From Kiloniellaceae bacterium (GTDB lineage: Bacteria; Pseudomonadota; Alphaproteobacteria; Kiloniellales; Kiloniellaceae): a DNA stretch of 6,312 bases. Shown here in pieces: positions 1 to 5,145 of the stretch. A model generated the notes under the pieces. The model had not been told where the DNA came from. It was given only the letters and a program-made list of their open reading frames with translations, and made no database searches. The stretch covers positions 1 to 6,312 of the forward strand of contig JANQKX010000160.1 of NCBI GenBank assembly GCA_028280915.1, read 5' to 3'. Within the stretch, counting starts at the first letter, position 1. Every line of letters begins with the position of its first letter. The position numbers and the translations under genes were made by a program.

Positions 1-215
1 GCACCCTCTATCTGAAGGATCTGACCCTTTACGGCTGCACCTTTCAAGAGGATGTGGTATTCGAAAACCTTGTCGGTTATATCGAGCGGGGGGAGATCCG
101 GCCGGTGGTGTCGCGCAGCTACCCGCTGGGGGACATCGCCCAGGCCCAGGCGGACTTCCTGGCCAAAACCTATGTGGGCAAGCTGGTCCTGATCCCGCCA
201 CCTATCGCCGCCTAG
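1..215 (+). CDS. C-terminal end of a medium-chain dehydrogenase / quinone oxidoreductase (partial)
   Basis: The gene enters from the left edge; its first complete codon is at position 3 and it ends with TAG at 213-215, leaving about 70 residues. The visible part follows the usual C-terminal order of zinc-type or quinone-oxidoreductase medium-chain dehydrogenases: a strand reading LTLYGCTF, a helix with a GEIRPVVSRSYPL segment, a helix around DIAQAQADFLAKT, and the closing strand VGKLVLIPP. In this family the segment completes the C-terminal catalytic lobe after the Rossmann fold; the NAD(P)H-binding motif and any zinc ligands lie outside the window, so substrate and cofactor cannot be told. 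The methyltransferase gene begins 32 nt downstream on the same strand with no terminator between, so the two are probably co-transcribed. Family assignment is fairly safe; the exact reaction is unknown. Confidence 0.75.
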   Translation, partial: TLYLKDLTLYGCTFQEDVVFENLVGYIERGEIRPVVSRSYPLGDIAQAQADFLAKTYVGKLVLIPPPIAA

Positions 216-247
216 AAAACCAGTCGGTTCATAATAAGAGGGACGCT

Positions 248-1021
248 TTGTCTGACTCAACTGCCGGTGCCCAAAGGGACACCAAGGATCTGGCCCGCAA
301 ATACGCCAAGTTCAGCCGTTGGCAACATAGCCAAGGCTTGGCTCTGATCGACTTTGCCGACCCCCGGCCGGGCCAGTCGGTGGTGGACCTGGGCTGCGGC
401 ACGGGCACCTTGACCGTTGAACTGGCCCGCCGGGTGGGTGGTCAAGGTCGTGTCGTGGGCATCGACCCTTCCCCGGCCCGCCTGGCCGAAGCTGAGGCCA
501 AGCGGGACCCGGCTCTGACCCAGCTGTGTTATGAAGAAGCCAAGGCCGAGGCCATGCCGGGACTGGCCGATGCCTCGGTGGATTTGATTTACGCCAACTA
601 TTCCGTGCACTGGATCTTGGCGCCCCGGGGCATGTTCCGCGAAGCCGCCCGGATCCTGCGCCCCGGCGGCCGTTTCGTGGCCGAGTTCCTGGACGCGGTC
701 CCGCCGCTCATCCTGGAGTTTCTCACCCTGATGCCCCTCGGCGAGGAGCACAAGGCGGAGAACAATTTCATGAACACGGCCGCCTGGCGCGACGCCATCG
801 CGCCCACGCCGTTGGAGATCGATCTTCTGGAAACCCTGACCGTGGACTTGCACTATACCGGCCTGGACGATTTCTACGGCTGGCTGGAAGGCACCTCCCA
901 AGGGGCCTTTGACCGGGCTAAGCTGACCGGGCCGCAACGGCAAGCCTACGCCCAGCGCTTCCCCGGCCCCCTCGACATGCCCCTGCGCGCGCGCCGCTTT
1001 GTTCTGCGCAAAAAGGGGTGA
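248..1021 (+). CDS. Class I SAM-dependent methyltransferase (Methyltransf_11/25, Tam-like)
   Basis: This is a 257-residue soluble methyltransferase with a Rossmann-type fold, predicted to transfer a methyl group from S-adenosylmethionine to an unidentified small molecule. Motif I, VVDLGCGTGTL, is at residues 45-55 and contains the glycine-rich SAM loop. The acidic residue closing strand 2 is D73 in VVGIDPS, and the post-motif segment RILRPGGRFV is at 135-144. An NYSVHWI segment (117-123) resembles the corresponding region of trans-aconitate methyltransferase-like proteins, but substrate cannot be read from this. The start is TTG at 248: no ATG lies in frame near the N-terminus, and GAGGG at 238-242 sits 5 nt upstream. 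It follows the dehydrogenase gene closely and probably shares its transcript. No terminator is seen before the antitoxin remnant beginning at 1065. Confidence 0.88.
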   Translation: MSDSTAGAQRDTKDLARKYAKFSRWQHSQGLALIDFADPRPGQSVVDLGCGTGTLTVELARRVGGQGRVVGIDPSPARLAEAEAKRDPALTQLCYEEAKAEAMPGLADASVDLIYANYSVHWILAPRGMFREAARILRPGGRFVAEFLDAVPPLILEFLTLMPLGEEHKAENNFMNTAAWRDAIAPTPLEIDLLETLTVDLHYTGLDDFYGWLEGTSQGAFDRAKLTGPQRQAYAQRFPGPLDMPLRARRFVLRKKG

Positions 1022-1064
1022 GGGCGGCTGTTTAACCCAATCAAGAAACCTGGTAAAAGTAGCC

Positions 1065-1331
1065 ATGACAAATTTGGCAAAAAAGTTGGCGCGGCTGTCA
1101 CCGGCGGACAGAAAAGAGGTCGAAGAAGGCGCGGCCCGAATCGTCGCGGAACAGTTGGCGCTTCGGGCCTTGCGTAAAGCCTCAAAGGGGACTTAGGCGC
1201 AACTGTCGGAAAGATTGGGCCTTGGCCAAGAACGCATTTCCCGGATCGAGAGCAAGGCCGATAGGTTGCTGTTCAATATGTCCGCTCACATTGCGGGCAT
1301 GGGGGAAACGCTATCAAGTGGAGCGAAAATC
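1065..1331 (+). pseudogene. XRE-family antitoxin gene broken by an in-frame TAG in its helix-turn-helix
   Basis: Reading from ATG 1065 gives 43 residues, beginning MTNLAKKLARLSPADRKEVE, then TAG at 1194-1196. The same frame continues on the other side as AQLSERLGLGQERISRIES and on to GMGETL near 1313. Joined, this matches the layout of short XRE/HigA-type antitoxins: an N-terminal helix, LALRALRKASKGT, a helix-turn-helix of the form T-Q-A-Q-L-S-E-R-L-G-L-G-Q-E-R-I-S-R-I-E, then a helix ending AGMGETL. Family members commonly carry Gln at the stop position, so a single CAG-to-TAG change explains the break. After GETL the sequence stops resembling the family and passes in frame into the next gene at 1332. 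No good ribosome binding site precedes 1065 and no toxin gene is visible upstream. A restart at TTG 1215 is possible but would lack half the DNA-binding domain. Confidence 0.7.
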
Positions 1332-1637
1332 ATGAGCAAAGCCGGTGACAGCATTCTCAAGGGCGCCCGTGAGGCTTTGGCCTATGCCCGTGGCGAGCCG
1401 GTGGACGCGGTCGTCCATGTCCCTGAAGACATTGATGTTAAGGCGATCCGCAGCAAGACCGGTTTATCCCAGGTGAAGTTTGCCGCGCGTTTTGGGTTTT
1501 CCCCAAACGCGCTGCGCAATTGGGAACAAGGCCGCCGCCAACCCGACGGGGCTGCGCGGGCGTTTCTCATTGTCATCGACCGAGAGCCGGAAATCGTCAT
1601 GCGCGCCCTGGGCGAGGCGTCAAAGGACGTGGCTTAG
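1332..1637 (+). CDS. NadS/HigA-like XRE antitoxin (orphan)
   Basis: The 101-residue protein matches the NadS-like antitoxin layout: an N-terminal segment SILKGAREALAYARGE (7-22), a linker with VHVPEDIDVKAIR (28-40), and a helix-turn-helix at about 36-70 containing GLSQVKFAARFGFSPNALRNWEQGRRQP, then a helix with LIVIDREPEIV. Such proteins bind their own promoter and neutralise a RelE/ParE-type toxin usually encoded directly upstream; no toxin ORF is present here. ATG 1332 is chosen because GTGGAG at 1318-1323 is well placed upstream and the first residues, MSKAGDSILKGA, match the usual start of the family. The frame is open further upstream to 1197, so it is fused in frame to the broken XRE gene. 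A deletion joining two antitoxin genes and removing the toxin between them would explain this, but that is inference. Confidence 0.8.
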   Translation: MSKAGDSILKGAREALAYARGEPVDAVVHVPEDIDVKAIRSKTGLSQVKFAARFGFSPNALRNWEQGRRQPDGAARAFLIVIDREPEIVMRALGEASKDVA

Positions 1638-1682
1638 GTGAGATCGGTTCGGCGGCGAAAGACACAAACCCTCTTGCCGTCG

Positions 1683-1711
1683 TTGACACTCCGCGCGCCG
1701 CTGCCTAACCT
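1683..1711 (+). promoter_or_regulatory. Sigma-70-type promoter upstream of a leader ORF and the efflux gene
   Basis: A perfect -35 hexamer TTGACA (1683-1688) is followed after exactly 17 nt by TAACCT (1706-1711), which keeps the T, A and final T most important in a -10 box. Transcription would begin near 1718, giving a leader of about 190 nt before the efflux gene, with a 15-codon ORF and an intrinsic terminator inside it. No other promoter-like sequence was found between the terminator and the efflux start at 1908, so this is the best candidate for driving that gene. Confidence 0.5.
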
Positions 1712-1740
1712 ACCCTTGTCAATCTAGGGAAACTGCTGAG

Positions 1741-1788
1741 ATGAAACAGATCGTCGTCGTCGTGGGAGAAAGGCGCTTGGACCGGTAG
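1741..1788 (+). CDS. Candidate 15-residue leader peptide MKQIVVVVGERRLDR
   Basis: ATG 1741 opens a 15-codon ORF that ends at TAG 1786-1788, 24 nt before the left arm of an intrinsic terminator. Codons 4-8 are Ile-Val-Val-Val-Val (ATC GTC GTC GTC GTG), a run of branched-chain codons of the kind on which ribosomes pause in amino-acid attenuators. Codons 11-13 overlap the left side of a stem (1772-1780) that would compete with the terminator. The ribosome binding site is weak: only a GAG-containing stretch directly upstream. The downstream gene is a drug efflux pump rather than a branched-chain biosynthesis gene, so if this is a sensor, the signal could be a translation-inhibiting drug. Translation is unproven and the ORF could be chance. 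Confidence 0.35.
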   Translation: MKQIVVVVGERRLDR

Positions 1789-1816
1789 CGGATTCCAAAT
1801 CCACATCCCATGCGCC
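1772..1816 (+). promoter_or_regulatory. Possible antiterminator stem
   Basis: GGCGCTTGG (1772-1780) can pair with CCATGCGCC (1808-1816): five base pairs, one T-T mismatch and three more pairs. The right arm overlaps the left arm of the terminator (1813-1820), so the two structures exclude each other. The left arm lies in codons 11-13 of the candidate leader peptide, so a ribosome finishing that peptide would favour the terminator and one paused earlier could favour this stem. It is moderate in length and was found by eye. Confidence 0.3.
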
Positions 1817-1844
1817 CCCGAAAACAAACGGGGGCGTTTTTTTT
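1813..1844 (+). terminator. Intrinsic terminator ahead of the efflux gene (possible attenuator)
   Basis: CGCCCCCG (1813-1820) and CGGGGGCG (1829-1836) form a perfect 8-bp stem with an 8-nt A-rich loop, followed by eight T residues (1837-1844). This is a textbook Rho-independent terminator on the + strand. It lies about 100 nt downstream of the promoter at 1683-1711 and 63 nt upstream of the efflux gene. It may end a small RNA, end read-through from the antitoxin gene, or attenuate expression of the efflux gene. Confidence 0.88.
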
Positions 1845-1907
1845 GCCTAATTCCCGGCGACCAGCCGCCCACACATGAGTTTCCCGCACAGATAAGGAGG
1901 AGAAGAC

Positions 1908-3101
1908 ATGAGCCCGAGCCCCGCTGCCCAGCCCAGGTTTATCACGCTGGTTTTGCTGTGCGGCCTCTCGGTCGTCTCCTTGAACCTGTTTTTGCCTTCG
2001 CTGCCGAACATTGCGGCGGCGTTCGACGCCCCCTATGGGGTGGTGACCCTCTCCATCGCCGGTTATGCTGCCATGACCGCCGTCCTGCAGCTGATCATGG
2101 GCCCCCTGTCCGACCGTTTCGGGCGCCGTCCGGTGATCCTCTCGGGCCTGGTGCTGTTTTGCCTGGCCTCCATGGGCTGTCTGCTGGCCGGCGATATCGT
2201 TACCTTTTTGGTCTTTCGCATGATGCAGGCGGCCATCATTGCCGGCTATACGGTGACCATCGCGGCCATCCGAGATATTTCGGGGGCACAAGAAGCCGCC
2301 GGTTTGATGGGCTATATGGGCATGGTCTATGCCATCGCGCCCCTGCTTGGCCCCCTGTTCGGCGGTGTCCTGGATGGGCTTTTTGGCTGGCGCGCCGGTT
2401 TCTGGGCCTTTTTGGCTTTCGGCCTGGCGGTTTTTGTTCTTTGCTGGTTTGATTTCGCGGAAACCAACAAGAACCCGAGCAAGGCCCTGCTGGACCAGTT
2501 CCGGAGTTATCCGGAGCTGCTGGCGTCCCGGCGGTTCTGGGGCTATTCCCTCTGCATGGGCTTTTCCATCGGGGGGTTTTATGCCTTTTTGGGCGGCGCG
2601 CCCCTGGTCGCCTGGGCGTTCTTCGGCATCTCCGCGGCGGAACTGGGGGTCTATCTGGGCAGCACCACCATCGGCTTCGTGCTGGGCAGTTTTATCGCCG
2701 GTAAAATCGCGGCCCGCCACGACCTGACCACCATGATGATCGCCGGGCGCCTGGTGGCCGGCTTCGGTTTGCTCGCGGGCCTGATCTTTTTGATCTGCGG
2801 CGTGGTTCACCCGGTCACCCTCTTCGGGGCTTGCATCTTTTACGGCATCGGCAACGGCATTACCCTGCCGAGCAGCATTTCCGGGGCCATGTCCGTGCGG
2901 CCCCAACTGGCGGGCAGCGCGTCGGGGCTCTCCGGCGCGCTGACGGTCGCCGGCGGTGCCCTCATGTCCGGCATCACCGGCGCCGTTCTCACCGAAGAAA
3001 ACGGTGCCGTTGGGCTCCTGGGCATGATGCTGCTCTCGGCGCTTTTGGGCCTCGCGGCGGCCCTCTATGTGGTCCGGGTCAACAAGCGGGAAGGGGGATA
3101 G
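1908..3101 (+). CDS. Bcr/CflA-type MFS drug efflux transporter
   Basis: The 397-residue inner-membrane protein has about twelve hydrophobic segments, the length and layout of drug:H+ antiporters of the Bcr/CflA group. MFS motif A, GPLSDRFGRRP, is at 65-75 between TM2 and TM3; the conserved Arg of motif B is R104 in FRMMQA; motif C, the antiporter signature, reads APLLGPLFGG at 144-153. In TM1, LNLFLPSLP (25-33) aligns with the IDMYLPALP of Bcr-like pumps but has Asn 26 where many have Asp. The role is probably proton-driven export of drugs or metabolites; the substrate is unknown. The start is firm: AAGGAGG at 1894-1900 lies 7 nt before ATG 1908. The upstream leader with a terminator suggests regulated expression. 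It ends convergently with the exported-protein gene at 3173, without an obvious terminator in the gap. Confidence 0.9.
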   Translation: MSPSPAAQPRFITLVLLCGLSVVSLNLFLPSLPNIAAAFDAPYGVVTLSIAGYAAMTAVLQLIMGPLSDRFGRRPVILSGLVLFCLASMGCLLAGDIVTFLVFRMMQAAIIAGYTVTIAAIRDISGAQEAAGLMGYMGMVYAIAPLLGPLFGGVLDGLFGWRAGFWAFLAFGLAVFVLCWFDFAETNKNPSKALLDQFRSYPELLASRRFWGYSLCMGFSIGGFYAFLGGAPLVAWAFFGISAAELGVYLGSTTIGFVLGSFIAGKIAARHDLTTMMIAGRLVAGFGLLAGLIFLICGVVHPVTLFGACIFYGIGNGITLPSSISGAMSVRPQLAGSASGLSGALTVAGGALMSGITGAVLTEENGAVGLLGMMLLSALLGLAAALYVVRVNKREGG

Positions 3102-3139
3102 GGGCGTTGAGGGCGGAGCGAAGGCGGCGCCTACCTAAG

Positions 3140-3168
3140 ATGTCAAGGCCGGGAATGTCAAGGCCGGG
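3140..3168. repeat. Tandem 15-bp duplication between convergent genes
   Basis: ATGTCAAGGCCGGG occurs at 3140-3153 and again at 3155-3168, a 15-nt period with one extra A between the copies. It sits between the 3' ends of the efflux gene and the minus-strand exported-protein gene. On the minus strand each copy contains TTGACA, but no matching -10 box follows convincingly. Confidence 0.85.
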
Positions 3169-3172
3169 CAGC

Positions 3173-3655
3173 CTAGTTGCGGGCCATCTCGTTGCCCTTC
3201 ATGATCACGAAGGGGACACGGTATTCGCCCTTTCCCCGGTCGGGCGCATACCAGTAATAGTGCCGGCCGTCGGAGAGCACGTGATAGCAGCTCCAGCCGT
3301 CCTCGTCGCCGCCCCAGCGGATGCAATAGTTATGGCTGCCCGGTTCGATGCGCCACTTACCCACCAGGCCTTCCGCGCCCTGTCCCTGATATAAGGTCAC
3401 GCCGGAAGGATCGAAAAACTGCAGGGTGGGGCCGTTCAGGCGGCTGCGCGCCGTGTTGCCGGACAGCAGCACTTGAATCTCCGGCGAGGACAGCATGCGT
3501 TCCTCGGCAACGGCCCGTTCCGCGGGCAGCCCCGTCAGGCCAAACAGCGCGGCGAGGAACAAAAGCCAGGCACTCGTCCGGGCACGACCTGGCCCGGCTT
3601 TGCGGCGCGCGCCCGGGCCGGCGCCTGGACCGAATATGGGGGGCAACTGATGCAT
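3173..3655 (-). CDS. Small exported (periplasmic) protein, DUF995-like
   Basis: The 160-residue product has a basic N-terminal region (RRKAGPGRARTSAW, 17-30), a hydrophobic core LLFLAALFGLTGLP (31-44) and a likely signal-peptidase site after AERAVA (50), so it is predicted to be exported to the periplasm. The mature part reads like a small beta-rich domain: LLSGNTARSRLNGPTLQFF, GLVGKWRIEPG, NYCIRWGG, GWSCYHVLSDGRHYYWYA and a final VPFVIMKGN. C111 and C123 could form a disulfide. This order (an L-x-G-N-T start, an FFDPSG turn, GKWRI, a YCI...CY pair, then a DG hairpin) resembles DUF995-type periplasmic proteins; function is not established. ATG at 3653-3655 is preferred over ATG 3748 because the extra residues would place the signal peptide internally and merely translate the 21-bp repeat array. 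AGGA from the last repeat lies just upstream. Confidence 0.72.
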   Translation of the reverse strand: MHQLPPIFGPGAGPGARRKAGPGRARTSAWLLFLAALFGLTGLPAERAVAEERMLSSPEIQVLLSGNTARSRLNGPTLQFFDPSGVTLYQGQGAEGLVGKWRIEPGSHNYCIRWGGDEDGWSCYHVLSDGRHYYWYAPDRGKGEYRVPFVIMKGNEMARN

Positions 3656-3659
3656 GTCT

Positions 3660-3785
3660 TCCTGACCTAATCTTCCTGACGCTGTCTTGGATCTCTCCGA
3701 GACTGTCCTGGACCTTCCTGACACTGCCGTGGGCCTTCCTGAGACCATCCCGGAACTTCTTGAACTTTTCCGGGTCTTCCTGAAA
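3660..3785 (-). repeat. Six 21-bp tandem repeats encoding heptads, upstream of the exported-protein gene
   Basis: Cut into 21-nt units on the minus strand, the stretch gives six copies in exact register, most beginning with a variant of TCAGGAAG and several ending near CAGGACAGT or CCAAGACAGC. Read in the frame offset from the exported-protein gene, the units encode FQEDPEK, FKKFRDG, LRKAHGS, VRKVQDS, LGEIQDS and VRKIRSG, with hydrophobic residues mostly at positions 1 and 4 as in a coiled coil. The frame has no convincing start or ribosome binding site and runs out over the exported-protein gene. The last repeat provides the AGGA used as Shine-Dalgarno for that gene. It may be a remnant of a coiled-coil gene or a repeat array in a 5' leader. 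Confidence 0.8.
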
Positions 3786-3860
3786 ACGGTTCAGCCGCCG
3801 CGATGGGCCGCTACCCGGTGAATTCCCACCCGAAAATGGCCGGCTCCGAAAGCGAACCAC

Positions 3861-3914
3861 CCCAAAAATGGATAACGCCCAAAAAACGGACAGCGCTCCA
3901 AAAATGGAACCGTC
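3861..3914. repeat. Three tandem 18-bp repeats
   Basis: Units begin at 3861, 3879 and 3897 and share a CCAAAAATGGA core (the middle copy reads CCAAAAAACGGA) at an exact 18-bp period. A looser fourth copy, CCGAAAATGG, lies upstream at 3830-3839 out of register. The repeats lie in non-coding DNA some 200 bp upstream of the exported-protein gene. Confidence 0.7.
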
Positions 3915-4117
3915 GCCACGGAAGCCTAGGGCCGTCCTGCCGGACCTTGTCGATTCCCCGTCTTTTGATGCTGCAGCCTCCTGCCACCGATTCGATCATG
4001 CGCCCGTGGTATGATCCAACGGATTCAGGGCCCACCGATTCCATAAGCGCAGCCTACCACAACTGGCAGGCGGGCAGGGGAATTTTGCGCGGGCTAGGCG
4101 GAAAATTTAACGCGTTT

Positions 4118-4133
4118 TCGGGAAACTTCCCGA
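4118..4133. repeat. Perfect palindrome TCGGGAA-AC-TTCCCGA
   Basis: TCGGGAA (4118-4124) and TTCCCGA (4127-4133) are perfect inverted repeats with a 2-nt centre. Such a short spacer suits a dimeric repressor operator better than an RNA hairpin. No adjacent gene identifies the binding protein. Confidence 0.5.
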
Positions 4134-4294
4134 TGGTTTCGCTCTCTGGGTGGAACCCGTAGAGCTTGCAATCTGTTAAGCTGTGCCGTCGGTAGCATGG
4201 CGCCGCGATTTTTCCGCGCGGGCGGATTTTTAATTGGGACGATTTTTTGCTGCGGGTGAGGCCGAGGGGCGGCGGGATTTTGGGGTCTTGGAGT

Positions 4295-4326
4295 CGGGCC
4301 GCTTGGGAAACGGGCCGCTTGGGAAA
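4295..4326. repeat. Exact 16-bp tandem duplication
   Basis: CGGGCCGCTTGGGAAA is present at 4295-4310 and repeated immediately at 4311-4326 with no mismatch. The perfect identity suggests a recent replication-slippage event in non-coding DNA. Confidence 0.9.
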
Positions 4327-4368
4327 AGCAAGGTTACAAAAAAGGGCGGGGAAGCGCCGGGTTTTGCT

Positions 4369-4393
4369 TAATTAGGTTCCGGTTAACTAATTA
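4369..4393. repeat. Inverted repeat TAATTAG-N11-CTAATTA
   Basis: TAATTAG (4369-4375) and CTAATTA (4387-4393) are perfect inverted repeats around an 11-nt centre; allowing one bulged base, GC on each side extends the match. The centre contains GGTTCCGGTTAA. It is an A+T-rich island in G+C-rich DNA and has the size of a dimer operator, but no gene on either side clearly depends on it. Confidence 0.5.
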
Positions 4394-4508
4394 GCCGTGG
4401 AACATGAGGACCGGGCCAATTGACCGGCGATGGCTTTTGTGGTGGTGCCGGGGCCTCGAGGGGCCGCCGCGCTTTGGATCGGCCCCGATTGCTTATGGCC
4501 CGACCCGG

Positions 4509-4805
4509 TCAGCCGTTTTGCGCGACCGCGTCATAGCGCTTGATGATGATGGTCAGTTCGTCCTCGACCATTTTATTGAATTCCACGTCCCCGACTCTGT
4601 CGCGGATGTCCCGGCCCCGGGCGGCGAAAACCGCGTCCTGGGCGGCGGCCCGCAGACATTTGGGCGTGGGTGTGAAGCTGTGTTTTTGCGGTTCTATGCT
4701 TTGCGAAAGCGGCTTGATTAGATCTTGCCAGTTCATCTCACTATTCCCCCTTGGTGCGACGTTGCGCTCGGCGACGGTGCTGTGTCTGACAAAAAACTCT
4801 TGCAT
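4509..4805 (-). CDS. Small hypothetical protein
   Basis: I do not recognise this 98-residue protein. It is soluble, with no signal peptide or membrane segment. The C-terminal half is charged and probably helical: CLRAAAQDAVFAARGRD, IRDRVGDVEFNKMVEDEL and TIIIKRYDAVAQNG. In that half the third codon positions are clearly richer in G+C than in the frames on the other strand, which is the main reason to prefer the minus strand over the + strand ORF at 4404-4721. ATG 4803-4805 has AAAGGA 5 nt upstream. An alternative start at ATG 4734-4736 has AGGGGG upstream and would give 75 residues beginning MNWQDLIKPL. A TATAAA just upstream of 4805 could act as a -10 box, but no matching -35 was found. The same frame extends upstream past a TAA (4815-4817). 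Confidence 0.5.
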   Translation of the reverse strand: MQEFFVRHSTVAERNVAPRGNSEMNWQDLIKPLSQSIEPQKHSFTPTPKCLRAAAQDAVFAARGRDIRDRVGDVEFNKMVEDELTIIIKRYDAVAQNG

Positions 4806-4814
4806 CACAGTCCT

Positions 4815-4919
4815 TTATAATCCGTTCTTAAGGTTAACGAGCGATGTCACACTGCATTGCACAATGTTTGCCAATTCCTTTGGCTCTTCCTGCATAGCCT
4901 TGGCCCGCGTGTCAAGCAC
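4815..4919 (-). CDS. Possible small ORF just upstream of, and in frame with, the 4509-4805 gene
   Basis: The frame is open from 4979 to the TAA at 4815-4817. GTG 4917-4919 has a GGGGAG sequence 9 nt upstream and would give 34 residues, starting MLDTRAKAMQEEPKELANIV. The stop lies 9 nt before ATG 4805 and in the same frame, so this could be the upstream gene of a two-gene unit or the front part of a gene cut by a TAA. Codon use is richer in A and T than in the neighbours, which weakens the case for a native gene but could also mark foreign DNA. No family is recognised. Confidence 0.2.
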   Translation of the reverse strand: MLDTRAKAMQEEPKELANIVQCSVTSLVNLKNGL

Positions 4920-5061
4920 AACATCAGTCTCCCCTAATGGAAGAACTACTGCCGTGCCTGACGCCAGCCAATTGAAAGCCTAGTGAATCCATTTAGCGGT
5001 TTCAAGCCTTTTGCGGGTCCGGCAGGGCCGGCCCCTGGTCTTGATCACGCCGGACCGGGGC

Positions 5062-5100
5062 AGGGCGCCGGGAGAGGGCGCCAGGATAGGGCGTCAGTAT
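5062..5100. repeat. Three tandem 13-bp repeats
   Basis: Copies AGGGCGCCGGGAG (5062-5074), AGGGCGCCAGGAT (5075-5087) and AGGGCGTCAGTAT (5088-5100) follow one another with an exact 13-bp period and decay from left to right. They lie just beyond the terminator of the minus-strand gene at 5242-5550. Confidence 0.8.
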
Positions 5101-5104
5101 TAGG

Positions 5105-5145
5105 AAAAGGGGGGCCCGCCGGGCCGGGGCCATGGCGCTGGCCCC
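5105..5145 (-). terminator. G+C-rich terminator of the 5242-5550 gene
   Basis: Read on the minus strand, GGGGCCA (5145-5139) and TGGCCCC (5132-5126) form a 7-bp hairpin, directly followed by GGCCC-GGC-GGGCC (5125-5113) and then CCCCTTTT (5112-5105). Two stacked strong stems with a short T-run suit an intrinsic terminator. It lies about 100 nt past the TAA at 5242-5244. The T-run is short, so termination may be partial. Confidence 0.45.

Larger units (their letters stand above)
3786..4508. other. Gene-poor region with short repeats and palindromes
   Basis: No convincing gene was found over these 723 bases. The open frames here (for example + 3803-4162 and - 3811-4044) lack ribosome binding sites, have uneven codon use and translate the short repeats in them. 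The region holds three 18-bp repeats, a GATCAT...ATGATC inverted repeat (3994-4016), a perfect palindrome at 4118-4133, three GATTTTT tracts (4207-4248), a 16-bp duplication and a TAATTAG inverted repeat. It probably contains the promoter of the minus-strand exported-protein gene, but no clear -35/-10 pair could be assigned. Confidence 0.6.

Noticed and set aside
257..1066. Long minus-strand ORF (269 codons) opposite the methyltransferase
   Set aside because: It is the antisense shadow of a clear methyltransferase gene; its translation is rich in Gly, Gln and His with no domain pattern.
1741..1844. tRNA or tmRNA fragment next to the terminator
   Set aside because: GGATT-CCA-AATCC hints at an anticodon arm, but the stem and loop sizes are wrong and no T-arm or acceptor pairing is found.
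1719..2906. Minus-strand ORF of 395 codons opposite the efflux gene
   Set aside because: Its translation is a low-complexity run of Gln, His, Gly and Asp, typical of the antisense of a membrane protein gene; the + strand gene has a strong ribosome binding site and MFS motifs.
3811..4162. Overlapping ORFs on both strands (3803-4162 +, 3811-4044 -)
   Set aside because: Both translate the 18-bp repeats and spacer DNA, lack ribosome binding sites and show no codon bias.
4211..4231. CCGC-GCGG-GCGG followed by ATTTTT as a + strand terminator
   Set aside because: The stem is only four or five base pairs with alternative pairings, and no + strand gene ends upstream; the GATTTTT motif is simply repeated here.
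4404..4721. + strand ORF of 105 codons
   Set aside because: It has no good ribosome binding site, and its third codon positions are less G+C-rich than those of the minus-strand frame it is aligned with. It remains a second choice if homologues are found.
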